A DNA stretch of 64,000 nucleotides from Pseudomonas frederiksbergensis (GCF_001952935.1 NZ_CP018319.1:4112001-4176000); one strand, 5' to 3'. Numbered from the stretch's first letter, positions 50,744 to 59,151 are shown. Translations and numbers: made by a program. Notes: a model not told the origin generated them from the letters alone.

Positions 50744-51938
50744 TTTCTGGCTCGCTGCAGGTCTGCTGCTTCTGGTTGCCCTGAGTTTTCTGCTGATTCC
50801 CGTTCTGCGTGGTCGTCGCGCCCAGCTTGAAGAGGATCGTACGGCGCTGAACGTCGCGCTGTATCAGGAGCGTGTGGCTGAGTTGCAGACTCAGCAGGAA
50901 GAGGGCGTTCTCGACGCCACGCAAATGGACACCGGTCGCGCCGAAGCTGCCCGTGAATTGCTCGCCGACACTGAAGGCGTCGAGGCGCCTCGGGTGTCCC
51001 GCCTGGGCAAACCATGGCCCTTGCTGGCGGCGATTCTGGTGCCGGTGCTGGGTCTTGGCCTGTATCTGCATTTTGGTGCGAGCGACAAGGTCGAACTGAC
51101 CCGTGAATTCTCCCAGGCGCCGCAGTCGATGGAAGAGATGACCCGTCGCCTGGAGCGTGCGGTCGCGGCTCAGCCGGATTCGGCTGAAGGCCTGTATTTC
51201 CTCGGTCGCACGTACATGGCTCAGGATCGCCCTGGCGATGCTGCGAAGATCTTCGAACGCACGGTGAGCCTGGCCGGTCGTCAGCCGGAGCTGTTGGGTC
51301 AATGGGCGCAGGCCCAGTACTTCGCAGACGGCAAGAAGTGGTCGGACAAGGTCCAGGCCCTGACCGACGAAGCGCTCAAAGCCGATCCGAAAGAAGTCAC
51401 CAGCCTTGGCTTGCTCGGTATCGCTGCCTTTGAAAGCCAGCGTTATCAGGACGCCATCGACTATTGGAATCGCCTGCTGGTGCAACTGCCGCCGGAGGAC
51501 GGTTCCCGCGCCGCGCTGCAAGGCGGCATCACTCGGGCCACCGAGAAACTCGAAGCCAGCGGCGGCAAGGTAGCCCAGGCGCCGGCTGCCAAGGTGGCGG
51601 CAGTGCTCAAGGTGCGAGTGGACCTGGCCCCCGAGCTGAAAGCCAAGGTTCAGCCGGGCGACAGCGTCTTCATCTTCGCCCGCGCCACCGCAGGGCCTCC
51701 TGCGCCATTGGCCGTCAAGCGCTTGACCGTGGCCGACTTGCCGGCGACCGTCGAGCTGGGCGACGCCGATGCAATGATGCCGCAGTTGAAACTGTCGAAC
51801 TTCCCTGAAGTCCAACTGGTTGCGCGCATCTCCCGCGCCGGCCAACCCACTGCCGGTGAATGGATCGGTCGCAGCCAGCCTCTGGCGAGCAGCACCACAG
51901 CGCAGCAAACACTGACCATCGACAGCCCGGACAAATGA
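50736..51938 (+). CDS. ccmI: Cytochrome c biogenesis TPR protein CcmI
   Basis: CcmI binds apocytochrome c C-termini. The 400-residue protein has two membrane helices near the N-terminus (FWLAAGLLLLVALSFLLIPV; PWPLLAAILVPVLGLGLYL), a TPR domain (GLYFLGRTYMAQDRPGDAAK) and a C-terminal periplasmic domain. The ATG at 50736 overlaps ccmH; the longer upstream frame is ccmH sequence in another phase. It closes the conserved ccm operon. Confidence 0.94.
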   Translation: MIDFWLAAGLLLLVALSFLLIPVLRGRRAQLEEDRTALNVALYQERVAELQTQQEEGVLDATQMDTGRAEAARELLADTEGVEAPRVSRLGKPWPLLAAILVPVLGLGLYLHFGASDKVELTREFSQAPQSMEEMTRRLERAVAAQPDSAEGLYFLGRTYMAQDRPGDAAKIFERTVSLAGRQPELLGQWAQAQYFADGKKWSDKVQALTDEALKADPKEVTSLGLLGIAAFESQRYQDAIDYWNRLLVQLPPEDGSRAALQGGITRATEKLEASGGKVAQAPAAKVAAVLKVRVDLAPELKAKVQPGDSVFIFARATAGPPAPLAVKRLTVADLPATVELGDADAMMPQLKLSNFPEVQLVARISRAGQPTAGEWIGRSQPLASSTTAQQTLTIDSPDK

Positions 51939-51952
51939 CAGGAATCGCCACT

Positions 51953-52351
51953 ATGACCACCATCGCTCGTATCTCCCTGCTCAGTATGGTTTTGGGGTTA
52001 AGCGCTTGCGTGGTCCAGCCACAGCAGCCTGAACGGCTGCCACCGATCCCACCGTCGCAGCCACGCCCGACTCCGTCCCCGACTCCGAGCAAACCGAACA
52101 TTCCGGCCAAGCCCGCCAAACCGCTGCCACGCACCTCCGCCAGCTTCGCGCCGCCACCGGGTGGCAACAGCCATTGGGACGCCAAGCTCGGCGTGTACGT
52201 TCTCGATGATCAGACCAACACCTTCTACCGCCAGCGCACGTATTACCGCTGGAATAACGGCTGGAGCCGGTCGATCAGCCCGAACGGGCCATGGGAAGAG
52301 ACCGACATCCAGGGCGTGCCGGGCGGGTTGGGACGACAATTCGGGCAGTAA
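51953..52351 (+). CDS. Small proline-rich lipoprotein, function unknown
   Basis: The 132-residue product begins with a lipoprotein signal (SLLSMVLGLSACVV; Cys at about residue 19), a Pro-rich spacer (PPIPPSQPRPTPSPTPSKP) and a short globular end rich in Tyr, Arg and Trp (YVLDDQTNTFYRQRTYYRW). The start is the ATG at 51953, 14 bases after ccmI. It is not a recognised ccm component; it may be co-transcribed because the gap is small. A strong terminator follows. No function is assigned. Confidence 0.8.
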   Translation: MTTIARISLLSMVLGLSACVVQPQQPERLPPIPPSQPRPTPSPTPSKPNIPAKPAKPLPRTSASFAPPPGGNSHWDAKLGVYVLDDQTNTFYRQRTYYRWNNGWSRSISPNGPWEETDIQGVPGGLGRQFGQ

Positions 52352-52356
52352 ACAGA

Positions 52357-52388
52357 AACGGCGATCCTTGGATCGCCGTTTTGTTTTT
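52357..52388 (+). terminator. Terminator after the ccm operon and lipoprotein gene
   Basis: An 11-bp perfect stem (AACGGCGATCC and GGATCGCCGTT) is followed by T-rich sequence. It lies just past the lipoprotein stop codon and before the convergent PIN gene. Confidence 0.93.
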
Positions 52389-52407
52389 TGGAATCTGTGA
52401 TAGTCGT

Positions 52408-52982
52408 TTAGAGAATGGCGCGGTACTTGGTCAATGCCTTGCTCGACTGAACCAGGCCTTGGCGCAATAGAAGATCAAGATAGCTGCTGACATTCATCGG
52501 TGGCATTTTCAATTGCTTGCGTTGGCGTTGCGCCGCAGTGACCACTGCTGAAGGATCAAGGTTGAAGAGGTTGTCGACGAACTCGTCAGGATGCTGAGCC
52601 TCGATACCGAAAGGGCCCAATGCTTCGCTGGGGAAGTCTTTCTGATTGAACGTGACGATGACGCTGGCGTTACAGCGAATGGCGGCTGCCAGTACATGTC
52701 GATCATCGATGTCTGGCAGCTTCAACCCTTCGACCAGGTCTTCGTAACCCGTTACACAAGCGTCGGGTAAGGCCTGATCCATCAGCCCGGATGTGCGATC
52801 CAGTTGCTCAACGGTCAGATCCGGACGATTTCTCAGCAGATTGCGTTTCCATTCGTTGTGTATCTCCAGGACCATTTCGCTCTGAAACGCCCGGAGAGCG
52901 CGAGCCACATCAGAAAATCTCTCAAGGGCGCGGGGTACAACACACATGCATCATATACAGCGGTAAAAGAGGATTGCCTCAC
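52408..52982 (-). pseudogene. PIN-domain toxin gene, frameshifted near residue 38
   Basis: The intact reading starts at GTG 52982, overlapping the antitoxin stop (GTGA), with MRQSSFTAVYDACVLYPAPL (PIN catalytic Asp in YDAC), and runs to RFRAKWS at about 52870. There the sequence shifts by one base and continues in the other frame with LEIHNEWKRNLLRN, DIDDRHVLAAAIR (acidic cluster) and TFNQKDFP to the stop at 52408. The total is 575 bases, one short of a whole number of codons. Only the second frame (from about 52947) is open from an internal start and it lacks the first catalytic Asp. The family is PIN_3-type RNase toxin; here probably inactive, unless the missing base is a sequence error. 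Confidence 0.8.
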
Positions 52983-53446
52983 TCGTATCCTGTCCTTAAC
53001 GCTTGTGCCTGCTCGGCGAGAAGCGTCATTGCTTGCTCGCTGGCATTGTCGCGCCGGTTTTTATAGTCCATCAAATCGGCAAAGCGCACACGTCGGTGCT
53101 TGCCGGTTTTGTGGTAGGACAAATCGCCAGATTCCAGCAGTTTGATCAGGTGCGGGCGTGAGACGTTTAGCAGGTCGGCGGCTTCCTGGGTGGTCAATTC
53201 GGCGTGAACCGGGACCACTTTGACGGCGTTGCCCGCTGCTAGCTCAGCCAGAATGTCGACCAGCAACCTGAGGGCTGAGGTGGGCAATTCGACAGTGTGA
53301 GCTTCATTCTGCTCGTCGAAAATCTGGATGTGCTGAGTTTCGAATTGAGTTGCAAGATAAGCCGCCAAGGCGCGTTGCCCCTCGATGGCAGCTTGTACTT
53401 CGTGCTCCATAGGCAAGGTGATCGACGGGTGTACGACAGGCGACAT
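52979..53446 (-). CDS. Antitoxin with MerR/excisionase-type HTH, partner of the PIN gene
   Basis: The 155-residue protein (ATG 53446; a TTG at 53458 is in frame) has an N-terminal dimerisation-like helical part and a DNA-binding HTH of the excisionase family at about 85-117 (TTQEAADLLNVSRPHLIKLL; then KHRRVRFADLMDYK). This type of antitoxin is encoded directly upstream of PIN_3 toxins. It overlaps the toxin start by four bases. Three TAATCGAA repeats lie just upstream and may be its operators. Confidence 0.85.
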   Translation of the reverse strand: MSPVVHPSITLPMEHEVQAAIEGQRALAAYLATQFETQHIQIFDEQNEAHTVELPTSALRLLVDILAELAAGNAVKVVPVHAELTTQEAADLLNVSRPHLIKLLESGDLSYHKTGKHRRVRFADLMDYKNRRDNASEQAMTLLAEQAQALRTGYE

Positions 53447-53467
53447 GGCAGTTTCCAATATTCTGAA

Positions 53468-53528
53468 TAATCGAAGCTGGCAGGCTATTCGAATTAATCG
53501 AAAATCGCAATAAACGAAATAATCGAAA
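53468..53528. promoter_or_regulatory. Three spaced TAATCGAA repeats upstream of the antitoxin
   Basis: TAATCGAAG at 53468, TAATCGAAA at 53495 and TAATCGAAA at 53520 are spaced 27 and 25 bases apart in an A/T-rich 70-base gap. They are in the promoter region of the toxin-antitoxin operon and are plausible autoregulatory operators. Confidence 0.65.
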
Positions 53529-53530
53529 CA

Positions 53531-54418
53531 TCAGGTCTCTTTCGTCAGCAACCCCTGCACATACTCCACAAACGCCCGAGCCTTTGCGCTGGCCATTCTG
53601 CCCGTGGGAAACACCGCCGAAAGGTCCTGATTCGGCAACGTCCAATCCTTCATTACCTCCCTTACCGCGCCGTTGGCCAGTTCCGGGGCAAACATCCATT
53701 CGGATGCCATGGTCAGCCCTTGATGGGCGAGCACGGCTGCACGCAGACCTTCGGCGGCGTTGACGCTGATTCGGCCGTTGATGATCACTGCTTGTTCTTC
53801 CAACGCCTTGCGCAACTGCCAATGGGCACCACCGCCCAAGGTGTAGATGACTGCTTGGTGTTTACTCAGATCGGCAGGGCAGGTGGGCTCGCCGTGTTTT
53901 TCGAAATAGGCGGGCGTGCCCAGCACCACGCGCCGACACTCGGCGATCTTGCGGGCGGTGAGGCCGGAGTCGCTCAAATCGCCCATGCGCAAGGCGATGT
54001 CGACGCCTTCTTCCACCAGATTGACGTTGCGATCGTCCAGCATCAAATCTATGTTCAGGCCCGGGTTCTGATCGAGAAATGGCCCCAAGTGCGGAACGAT
54101 GTGCAGCCGGCCGAAGGTCACGGCGGCGCAGATGCGCAGGCTGCCGGTCAGGCCGCTGGCGGCACCGCGAGCGGCATTGTCGGCCTCGTTTGCTTCTTCG
54201 ATGGCGCGCTTGGACCGTTCGAAAAAGGCCAGGCCAGCTTCGGTGGGTGTCAGGCCACGGGTCGAGCGCAACAGCAGCCTGACCGCGAGGCGCGCCTCCA
54301 ACTGCGCGATGGCTTTCGAGACGGCGGGCTGGCCGATATTCAAGCGCCGGGCGGCGGCGGAAAACGAGCCGGTTTCCACCACGTAGACGAAGGTTTCCAT
54401 TGCGGCGAGACGGTCCAT
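53531..54418 (-). CDS. LysR-type transcriptional regulator
   Basis: The 295-residue protein has the LysR HTH (MDRLAAMETFVYVVETGSFS; AARRLNIGQPAVSKAIAQLE) and a C-terminal substrate-binding domain (LRICAAVTFGRLHIVPHLG; DIALRMGDLSDSGLTARKI), typical of the CrgA-like subgroup. The ATG at 54418 follows AGAAGGACT; the ORF extends further upstream but without need. The target is unknown: the neighbouring genes are not an obvious partner, and a gene remnant lies upstream. Confidence 0.9.
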   Translation of the reverse strand: MDRLAAMETFVYVVETGSFSAAARRLNIGQPAVSKAIAQLEARLAVRLLLRSTRGLTPTEAGLAFFERSKRAIEEANEADNAARGAASGLTGSLRICAAVTFGRLHIVPHLGPFLDQNPGLNIDLMLDDRNVNLVEEGVDIALRMGDLSDSGLTARKIAECRRVVLGTPAYFEKHGEPTCPADLSKHQAVIYTLGGGAHWQLRKALEEQAVIINGRISVNAAEGLRAAVLAHQGLTMASEWMFAPELANGAVREVMKDWTLPNQDLSAVFPTGRMASAKARAFVEYVQGLLTKET

Positions 54419-54460
54419 CCGAAGTCCTTCTACAATTCTGAACATTGTCGGAGATTCAGT

Positions 54461-54546
54461 GTGGGAGTGAGCCTGCTCGCGATGAAGGCGCTGCGGGTTA
54501 TCAGTAAAACTGCGTCATCGTTCATCGCGAGCAGGCTCGCTCCCAC
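54461..54546. repeat. REPIN, family 1
   Basis: Arms at 54461-54486 and 54521-54546 are 26 bp with one mismatch (T/C in the fourth codon-like triplet of GGGAGTGAGCC versus GGGAGCGAGCC). Same core as the copies at 12592 and 22649. Confidence 0.9.
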
Positions 54547-54629
54547 AGGGGATTTGGGTGGAAGGTACGTCGGGTCATTACACACTCCTTGAAAGAACAT
54601 GCCGCGGCTCAGGCGGCATTTGATCGGTT

Positions 54630-54724
54630 CAGCCGCGAATCGCATCCAGCATCGCGCCAGGCTCAGGACGCTGAGTGTAATCCGGGTTGACCTCGGCGTA
54701 ACGGATCAGGTGAGATCCTGATTC
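54630..54724 (-). pseudogene. 3' remnant of an unidentified gene
   Basis: Reading the minus strand from 54724 gives a coding-like tail (HLIRYAEVNPDYTQRPEPGA, then MLDAIRG) ending in a stop at 54632-54630, followed by a 7-bp hairpin at 54600-54620 that looks like its old terminator. The upstream part is cut off by REP-like sequence at 54725. I do not recognise the family. It may be the former neighbour of the LysR regulator. Confidence 0.35.
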
Positions 54725-54751
54725 CTCTGGGAGCGTGGCTTGCCCGTGATG
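54725..54751 (+). repeat. Degenerate single REP
   Basis: CTGGGAGCGTGGCTTGCCCG resembles the family 1 REP core with several changes. It joins the truncated gene remnant on one side and the MFS gene end on the other. Confidence 0.4.
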
Positions 54752-54761
54752 CTTTTAATGA

Positions 54762-55967
54762 TTACGCCGTCGCCAACGAACGCTTTTGCGAAACACTCAA
54801 AAACCGAATCAACGCCAACAACGGAAAAGCGCTACCCACAATCACGATCCACAACCAGCCGCCGTGTTCATACACCGCACTGGCCACCGAAGAACCAAAT
54901 GCGCCACCGATGAAAATGCTGGTCATGTACAGCGCATTCAGGCGGCTGCGGCTTTTGGCGTCGAGGGCGTAGACCGCGCGTTGGCCGAGGACCATGTTCA
55001 TCTGCACGCAGAAGTCGAGCACCACGCCGGTGACCGCGAGGCCAATGACGCTGTAGACCGGATGGATGAAGGCGGGCAGAAAACTCAGGCTGGCGAACAG
55101 CAGGGCCAGCAGTGAGGCGATGCGGGTGTGGCCGGCATCAGCCAATCGACCGGCAATGGGGGCGGCGATGGCGCCGATGGCCCCGACCAGGGCGAAGATC
55201 GCGATCTGGGTTTGCGACAAGCCATGATTGCGCGCCAGTTCCAGTGGCACAGCGGTCCAGAACAGGCTGAAGCTGGCGAACATGCAGCCCTGGTAAAACG
55301 CCCGCTGGCGCAACACCGGTTGTTGCCGCAACAGGGTCCACAAAGACCCCAGCAACTGACCATAAGAAGCGCTGTGATCAGGCTGACGCTTGGGAATCGT
55401 CAGCGCCAATACCAGGCTGATCGCCGCCATCAATACCGCTGCAATCACAAACATCGCACGCCAGCCAAAATGGTCGGCCACCACGCTCGACACCGGTCGC
55501 GCCAACAGAATCCCCAACAGCAAACCGCCCATGATCCCGCCGACCACACGGCCCCGAGATTCTTCCGGGGCTAAATGTGCAGCCAGTGGAATCAGGATCT
55601 GCACCGACACCGAACTGAACCCCACCAGCAGCGAGATCAGCAAAAACACGTTTGGCTGATCGGTGAACGCTGCACCCAACAGACTGGCAATTGCCACTAC
55701 GGTGGTGATGATCATCAAGCGGCGGTTTTCCAGCAAATCACCCAGCGGCACCAGGAAGAACAGACCCAATGCGTAACCGATCTGAGTCAACGAAACGATC
55801 AGGCTGGCCATGGTGCTGGTCAGACCGATGTCCGGCGTGATCAGGCCAATGATCGGTTGGGCGTAGTAGATGTTGGCAACGATGGCGCCGCAGCAGAAGG
55901 CAAACAACAGCACCATGCCTCGGGTCATTGTCGCGGTGCCGTGGGGCACTGGGTTGGCTGGATTCAT
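54762..55967 (-). CDS. MFS transporter (DHA1-like)
   Basis: The 401-residue protein has 12 predicted membrane helices and the MFS motifs (GYALGLFFLVPLGDLLENRR between helices 2 and 3; SRGRVVGGIMGGLLLGILLA). The family contains drug, sugar and amino-acid exporters; the substrate cannot be told. The start is at 55967 (MNPANPVPHGTATMTRGMV). Its promoter region (to 56130) contains a 15-bp palindrome that could be an operator. Confidence 0.88.
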   Translation of the reverse strand: MNPANPVPHGTATMTRGMVLLFAFCCGAIVANIYYAQPIIGLITPDIGLTSTMASLIVSLTQIGYALGLFFLVPLGDLLENRRLMIITTVVAIASLLGAAFTDQPNVFLLISLLVGFSSVSVQILIPLAAHLAPEESRGRVVGGIMGGLLLGILLARPVSSVVADHFGWRAMFVIAAVLMAAISLVLALTIPKRQPDHSASYGQLLGSLWTLLRQQPVLRQRAFYQGCMFASFSLFWTAVPLELARNHGLSQTQIAIFALVGAIGAIAAPIAGRLADAGHTRIASLLALLFASLSFLPAFIHPVYSVIGLAVTGVVLDFCVQMNMVLGQRAVYALDAKSRSRLNALYMTSIFIGGAFGSSVASAVYEHGGWLWIVIVGSAFPLLALIRFLSVSQKRSLATA

Positions 55968-56052
55968 AACGGGTCTCGCTGAGCAAAAGGGAATGCGCGC
56001 AGGCTAAAGGGCTGACGGGTACGGCGGAAGAGGGTTTGGAGTGATAGCAATT

Positions 56053-56067
56053 ATTCCGTTGCGGAAT
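56053..56067. promoter_or_regulatory. Palindrome upstream of the MFS gene
   Basis: ATTCCGTTGCGGAAT is a perfect 6-bp inverted repeat with a three-base centre, about 86 bases before the MFS start. It fits the T-N11-A form of LysR-type operators, but which regulator binds is unknown. Confidence 0.4.
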
Positions 56068-56132
56068 GAGCGACAGAGGAAGTGCTGCAAGTTCGTGACG
56101 TTTGCCGCCGATGTAACTGCTTGGCGCAAACC

Positions 56133-56224
56133 CTGTGGGAGTGAGCCTGCTCGCGATAGCGGCGTGTCAGGCAACACATTTATCGAATGGATTAATGTCA
56201 TCGCGAGCAGGCTAACTCCCACAG
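56133..56224. repeat. REPIN, family 1
   Basis: Arms at 56133-56157 and 56200-56224 share the GGGAGTGAGCCTGCTCGCGA core; the right arm has a GCTAACTCCC variation, so the copies have drifted. Confidence 0.88.
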
Positions 56225-56234
56225 TTCGCCCACA

Positions 56235-56264
56235 AAAAAGGCGCCCTTCCCAGGACGCCTTTTT
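56235..56264 (-). terminator. Terminator after sbp
   Basis: AAAAAGGCG and CGCCTTTTT form a stem with additional CCT/AGG pairing; A and T runs on both sides let it work for the minus-strand sbp gene. Confidence 0.88.
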
Positions 56265-56279
56265 CATTGGCTTCAGCAG

Positions 56280-57278
56280 TTACTGGCCGCTGTAGATCTG
56301 ATCAAAAACCCCGCCATCATTGAAGTGAGTCTTCTGCACCGTTCGCCAGTCACCAAAGGTCTTCTCCACCGACAGGAAATCCACTTTCGGGAAACGATCG
56401 GTGTATTTGGCCAGCACCGCCGGATCACGCGGGCGCAGATAGTTCGCCGCAGCAATCTCCTGGCCTTGCGGCGACCACAGGTACTTCAAATATTCCTCGG
56501 CAGCTGCGCGAGTGCCTTTCTTGTCGACGGTTTTGTCGACCACCGACACGGGCGGCTCGGCTTCGGCGGAGACGCTTGGGTAGATGACTTCGAACTGATC
56601 ACGACCAAATTCACGGGCAATCATTTCCGCTTCGTTTTCGAAGGTCACCAGCACGTCACCCAGCTGGTTGGTCATGAAGGTCGTCGTGGCGGCGCGGCCA
56701 CCGGTGTCGAGCACTGGCGCTTGTTTGAACAGCTTGCCGACGAAGTCTTTGGCTTTGCTTTCGTCACCACCGTTTTTCAGCACATAACCCCAGGCCGAGA
56801 GGTAGGTGTAGCGGCCGTTACCCGAAGTTTTCGGGTTTGGCACGATCACCTGCACGCCGTCCTTGAGCAGGTCAGGCCAGTCTTTCAGGGCTTTCGGGTT
56901 GCCTTTGCGGACGATGAACACGGTAGCCGAGGTGAATGGCGCGCTGTTGTTCGGCAGGCGTGTGACCCAGTTATCCGGGACCAGTTTGCCGTTGTCCGCC
57001 AGGGCGTTGATGTCGGTGGCCATATTCATGGTGATGACGTCAGCCGGCAGACCATCGATCACTGAACGCGCCTGTTTGCTGGAGCCGCCGAAGGACATCT
57101 GCAGGGTGATGTTTTCGTTGTGCTCGGCTTGCCAGTGTTTCTGAAAGGCAGCGTTGTAGTCCTTGTAGAAGTCGCGCATTACGTCGTAGGAAACGTTAAG
57201 CAGGGTCGGTGCGGCCTGGGCCACGCTGGACAAAGCCAGGCCAGCAGCAAGAAGTGAGGCGCCAAAGAGTTTTTTCAC
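56280..57278 (-). CDS. sbp: Sulfate-binding periplasmic protein Sbp
   Basis: Sbp captures sulfate in the periplasm for the CysTWA importer. The 332-residue protein has a signal peptide (MKKLFGASLLAAGLALSS start, cleavage near SVAQA) and the family motifs (LNVSYDVMRDFYKDYNAAF; GLPADVITMNMATDINAL; NPKTSGNGRYTYLSAWGYVL). It starts with GTG at 57278, supported by AAGGAC six bases upstream. No cysTWA genes are adjacent, so the importer must be encoded elsewhere. It is probably induced in sulfur limitation through CysB, but no site is identified here. Confidence 0.94.
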   Translation of the reverse strand: MKKLFGASLLAAGLALSSVAQAAPTLLNVSYDVMRDFYKDYNAAFQKHWQAEHNENITLQMSFGGSSKQARSVIDGLPADVITMNMATDINALADNGKLVPDNWVTRLPNNSAPFTSATVFIVRKGNPKALKDWPDLLKDGVQVIVPNPKTSGNGRYTYLSAWGYVLKNGGDESKAKDFVGKLFKQAPVLDTGGRAATTTFMTNQLGDVLVTFENEAEMIAREFGRDQFEVIYPSVSAEAEPPVSVVDKTVDKKGTRAAAEEYLKYLWSPQGQEIAAANYLRPRDPAVLAKYTDRFPKVDFLSVEKTFGDWRTVQKTHFNDGGVFDQIYSGQ

Positions 57279-57390
57279 TGCGCAGTCCTTGTTTTATAAA
57301 GAGTGTTCAAGGTTTTTATTTAAAAGAGGCAATTTGCCAGCGACTATAACGGGGCTCGCATAGTCCTTTAAAGATTAAAAAGTGCTTTGC

Positions 57391-58215
57391 TTATTCCGTT
57401 TTCTTAAACAACGCATTCCCGCATCGGGAGCAGAACGCCGCCCCATGTTCGTGGTTGTTTTTCTTGCACACCGGGCAGTCATGTTGCAGTTGTTCGCCGC
57501 GCATCGCGTTGGCCAGTTCGGCGGTGAAAATTCCCGTCGGCACGGCGATGATCGAGTAACCGGTGATCATCACCAGCGACGAAATCACCTGGCCCAGCGG
57601 CGTTTTCGGCACGATGTCGCCGAAGCCTACGGTGGTCAGCGTGACGATAGCCCAATAGATGCCTTTGGGAATGCTGGTGAAGCCGTGCTCCGGACCTTCG
57701 ATCACGTACATCAGCGTACCGAACACCGTCACCAGGGTGCAGACGCTGAGCAGAAACACCACGATCTTCTGCTTGCTGCCGCGCAATGCGGACAACAGAT
57801 AGTTGGCTTGCTTGAGGTACGGGCTGAGCTTGAGCACGCGGAAAATCCGCAGCATCCGAATGATCCGGATAATCAGCAGGTACTGGGCATCGGCGTAATA
57901 CAGCGCAAGAATGCCGGGCACGATCGCCAGCAAATCCACCAGTCCATAGAAGCTGAATGCGTAGCGCAGTGGCTTGGGCGAACAATACAGTCGCAGGCCG
58001 TATTCGATGGCGAAGATGACCGTGAAGCCCCACTCGATGTACGCCAGCAGGTCGGCGTAGTTCTGGTGAACCGCGTCGATGCTGTCGAGCATCACGATCA
58101 CAATGCTGGCGAGAATGATCAACAGCAGGATGCCGTCGAAGCGCCGCCCAGCCACTGTGTCGCTCTGGAAAATCATGACGTAAAGCTCTTCACGCCAGTT
58201 TCTGTTGCTGTCCAT
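57391..58215 (-). CDS. Voltage-gated-type potassium channel with C-terminal zinc ribbon
   Basis: The 274-residue protein has six membrane helices, an S4-like Arg-rich helix (RIIRMLRIFRVLKL, 117-130) and a pore with selectivity filter TTVGFGD (194-200). The C-terminal tail carries four cysteines in two pairs (CPVC at 247-250 and CSRC at 262-265), a zinc-ribbon-like knot that is not part of the core channel family. The gene is monocistronic by spacing. The role is probably potassium or cation flow, ion selectivity inferred from the filter. Confidence 0.88.
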   Translation of the reverse strand: MDSNRNWREELYVMIFQSDTVAGRRFDGILLLIILASIVIVMLDSIDAVHQNYADLLAYIEWGFTVIFAIEYGLRLYCSPKPLRYAFSFYGLVDLLAIVPGILALYYADAQYLLIIRIIRMLRIFRVLKLSPYLKQANYLLSALRGSKQKIVVFLLSVCTLVTVFGTLMYVIEGPEHGFTSIPKGIYWAIVTLTTVGFGDIVPKTPLGQVISSLVMITGYSIIAVPTGIFTAELANAMRGEQLQHDCPVCKKNNHEHGAAFCSRCGNALFKKTE

Positions 58216-58236
58216 GGATACCGCCTGAACCGATGA

Positions 58237-59151
58237 TCAGCGAAGCCTAGGTTGATTCTCCTCCAGAGTGCAAGGCGCACGGGTGACAGGGGGCTTGCCG
58301 AGCATTTGAACCACCGTGCGGATCAGCCAGCAGGAAAGGATGAACGGCGCGGTCAGCGTTGGCAGACCGATGGCGGCAAACACCGGCGTCAGCAACAGCG
58401 CTGAGGCTATACCGGCCAGCGGCAGCCAAGGCTTCTGGCACTGCGAGCTGAAAGCGAGGGCGGCGAGTACGGCGTTATAGCCACCGAGGCCGATCAATGC
58501 GGTGTAGAAGTCGTGAGTCAGCATGCTCCAGCCCATGCCGGCGACAGACGCCAAAAACGCCCAGCAGAATGCGCGGCGATCAGCGATCAGCAAACCGGTG
58601 GCAATCATCGCACCGGCCAGTGGATGACCGAGGAACATCACCTGGCCGAGGCCTTTCAGTGGTGCGGCGAGCATGTTCAGCGTATTGATTTCGATCACGT
58701 GCGCAGTTGTCGAGGGCGTGGCGAAGCACAGCAACAACCAGCCCAGGCCCACGAAAGGTGCCGTATAGGCAGGCAGGTATTGGCTGATCCGCACGCGTTT
58801 GAGCCACTGTTGAGTGACCATCGCGCTCAGGCCGCCCGCGGCGATGATCAGCGGCGGTAACACCGCGGACCAGGGAAAGTAGAGGCTCAGCAGCAAACCG
58901 AGCAAAACACCGTTGTAACTGAAGAGCCCGGCCTGTCGATCGGCCTTGGCATAGCCGCGTCGTTGCGCGGTGAGCAACCCGGCGACACCGCCCAGCAATG
59001 CACCGCCGAGCAGGGCGGGCGCGGTGAACAGAATGGCCAACAGGCACAGCAGACCGCACAGCGGATGGCGCTGGAGGAAGATCTGACTGAAACCGTTGAG
59101 CAGGGCAGTGGCCCAGTCGGGGCAGTGGGTGTTGAAGTGGTTGGCAGGCAT
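58237..59151 (-). CDS. Urea transporter family (UT) membrane protein
   Basis: The 304-residue protein is highly hydrophobic with about ten membrane helices in two halves, and the UT-type repeats (ALLNGFSQIFLQRHPLCGLL; MLAAPLKGLGQVMFLGHPLA). The two halves share the GxxQxxFxxxxLxG motif. The ATG at 59151 (MPANHFNTHCPDWATAL) is taken; the frame extends to 59193. It lies close to the potassium channel on the same strand but no urease gene is in the window. Substrate urea is inferred from the family. Confidence 0.85.
   Translation of the reverse strand: MPANHFNTHCPDWATALLNGFSQIFLQRHPLCGLLCLLAILFTAPALLGGALLGGVAGLLTAQRRGYAKADRQAGLFSYNGVLLGLLLSLYFPWSAVLPPLIIAAGGLSAMVTQQWLKRVRISQYLPAYTAPFVGLGWLLLCFATPSTTAHVIEINTLNMLAAPLKGLGQVMFLGHPLAGAMIATGLLIADRRAFCWAFLASVAGMGWSMLTHDFYTALIGLGGYNAVLAALAFSSQCQKPWLPLAGIASALLLTPVFAAIGLPTLTAPFILSCWLIRTVVQMLGKPPVTRAPCTLEENQPRLR

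Larger units (their letters stand above)
54446..54761. other. Intergenic region between LysR gene and MFS gene
   Basis: This 316-base stretch holds a REPIN (54461-54546), a perfect 7-bp hairpin (ATGCCGC/GCGGCAT, 54600-54620), the 3' remnant of a minus-strand gene (54630-54724) and a degenerate REP half (54725-54751). No intact gene or clear promoter is visible. Confidence 0.6.
55968..56279. other. Intergenic region between MFS gene and sbp
   Basis: This 312-base stretch contains a palindrome ATTCCGTTGCGGAAT (56053-56067), a REPIN (56133-56224) and the sbp terminator (56235-56264). No gene is seen. Confidence 0.6.
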
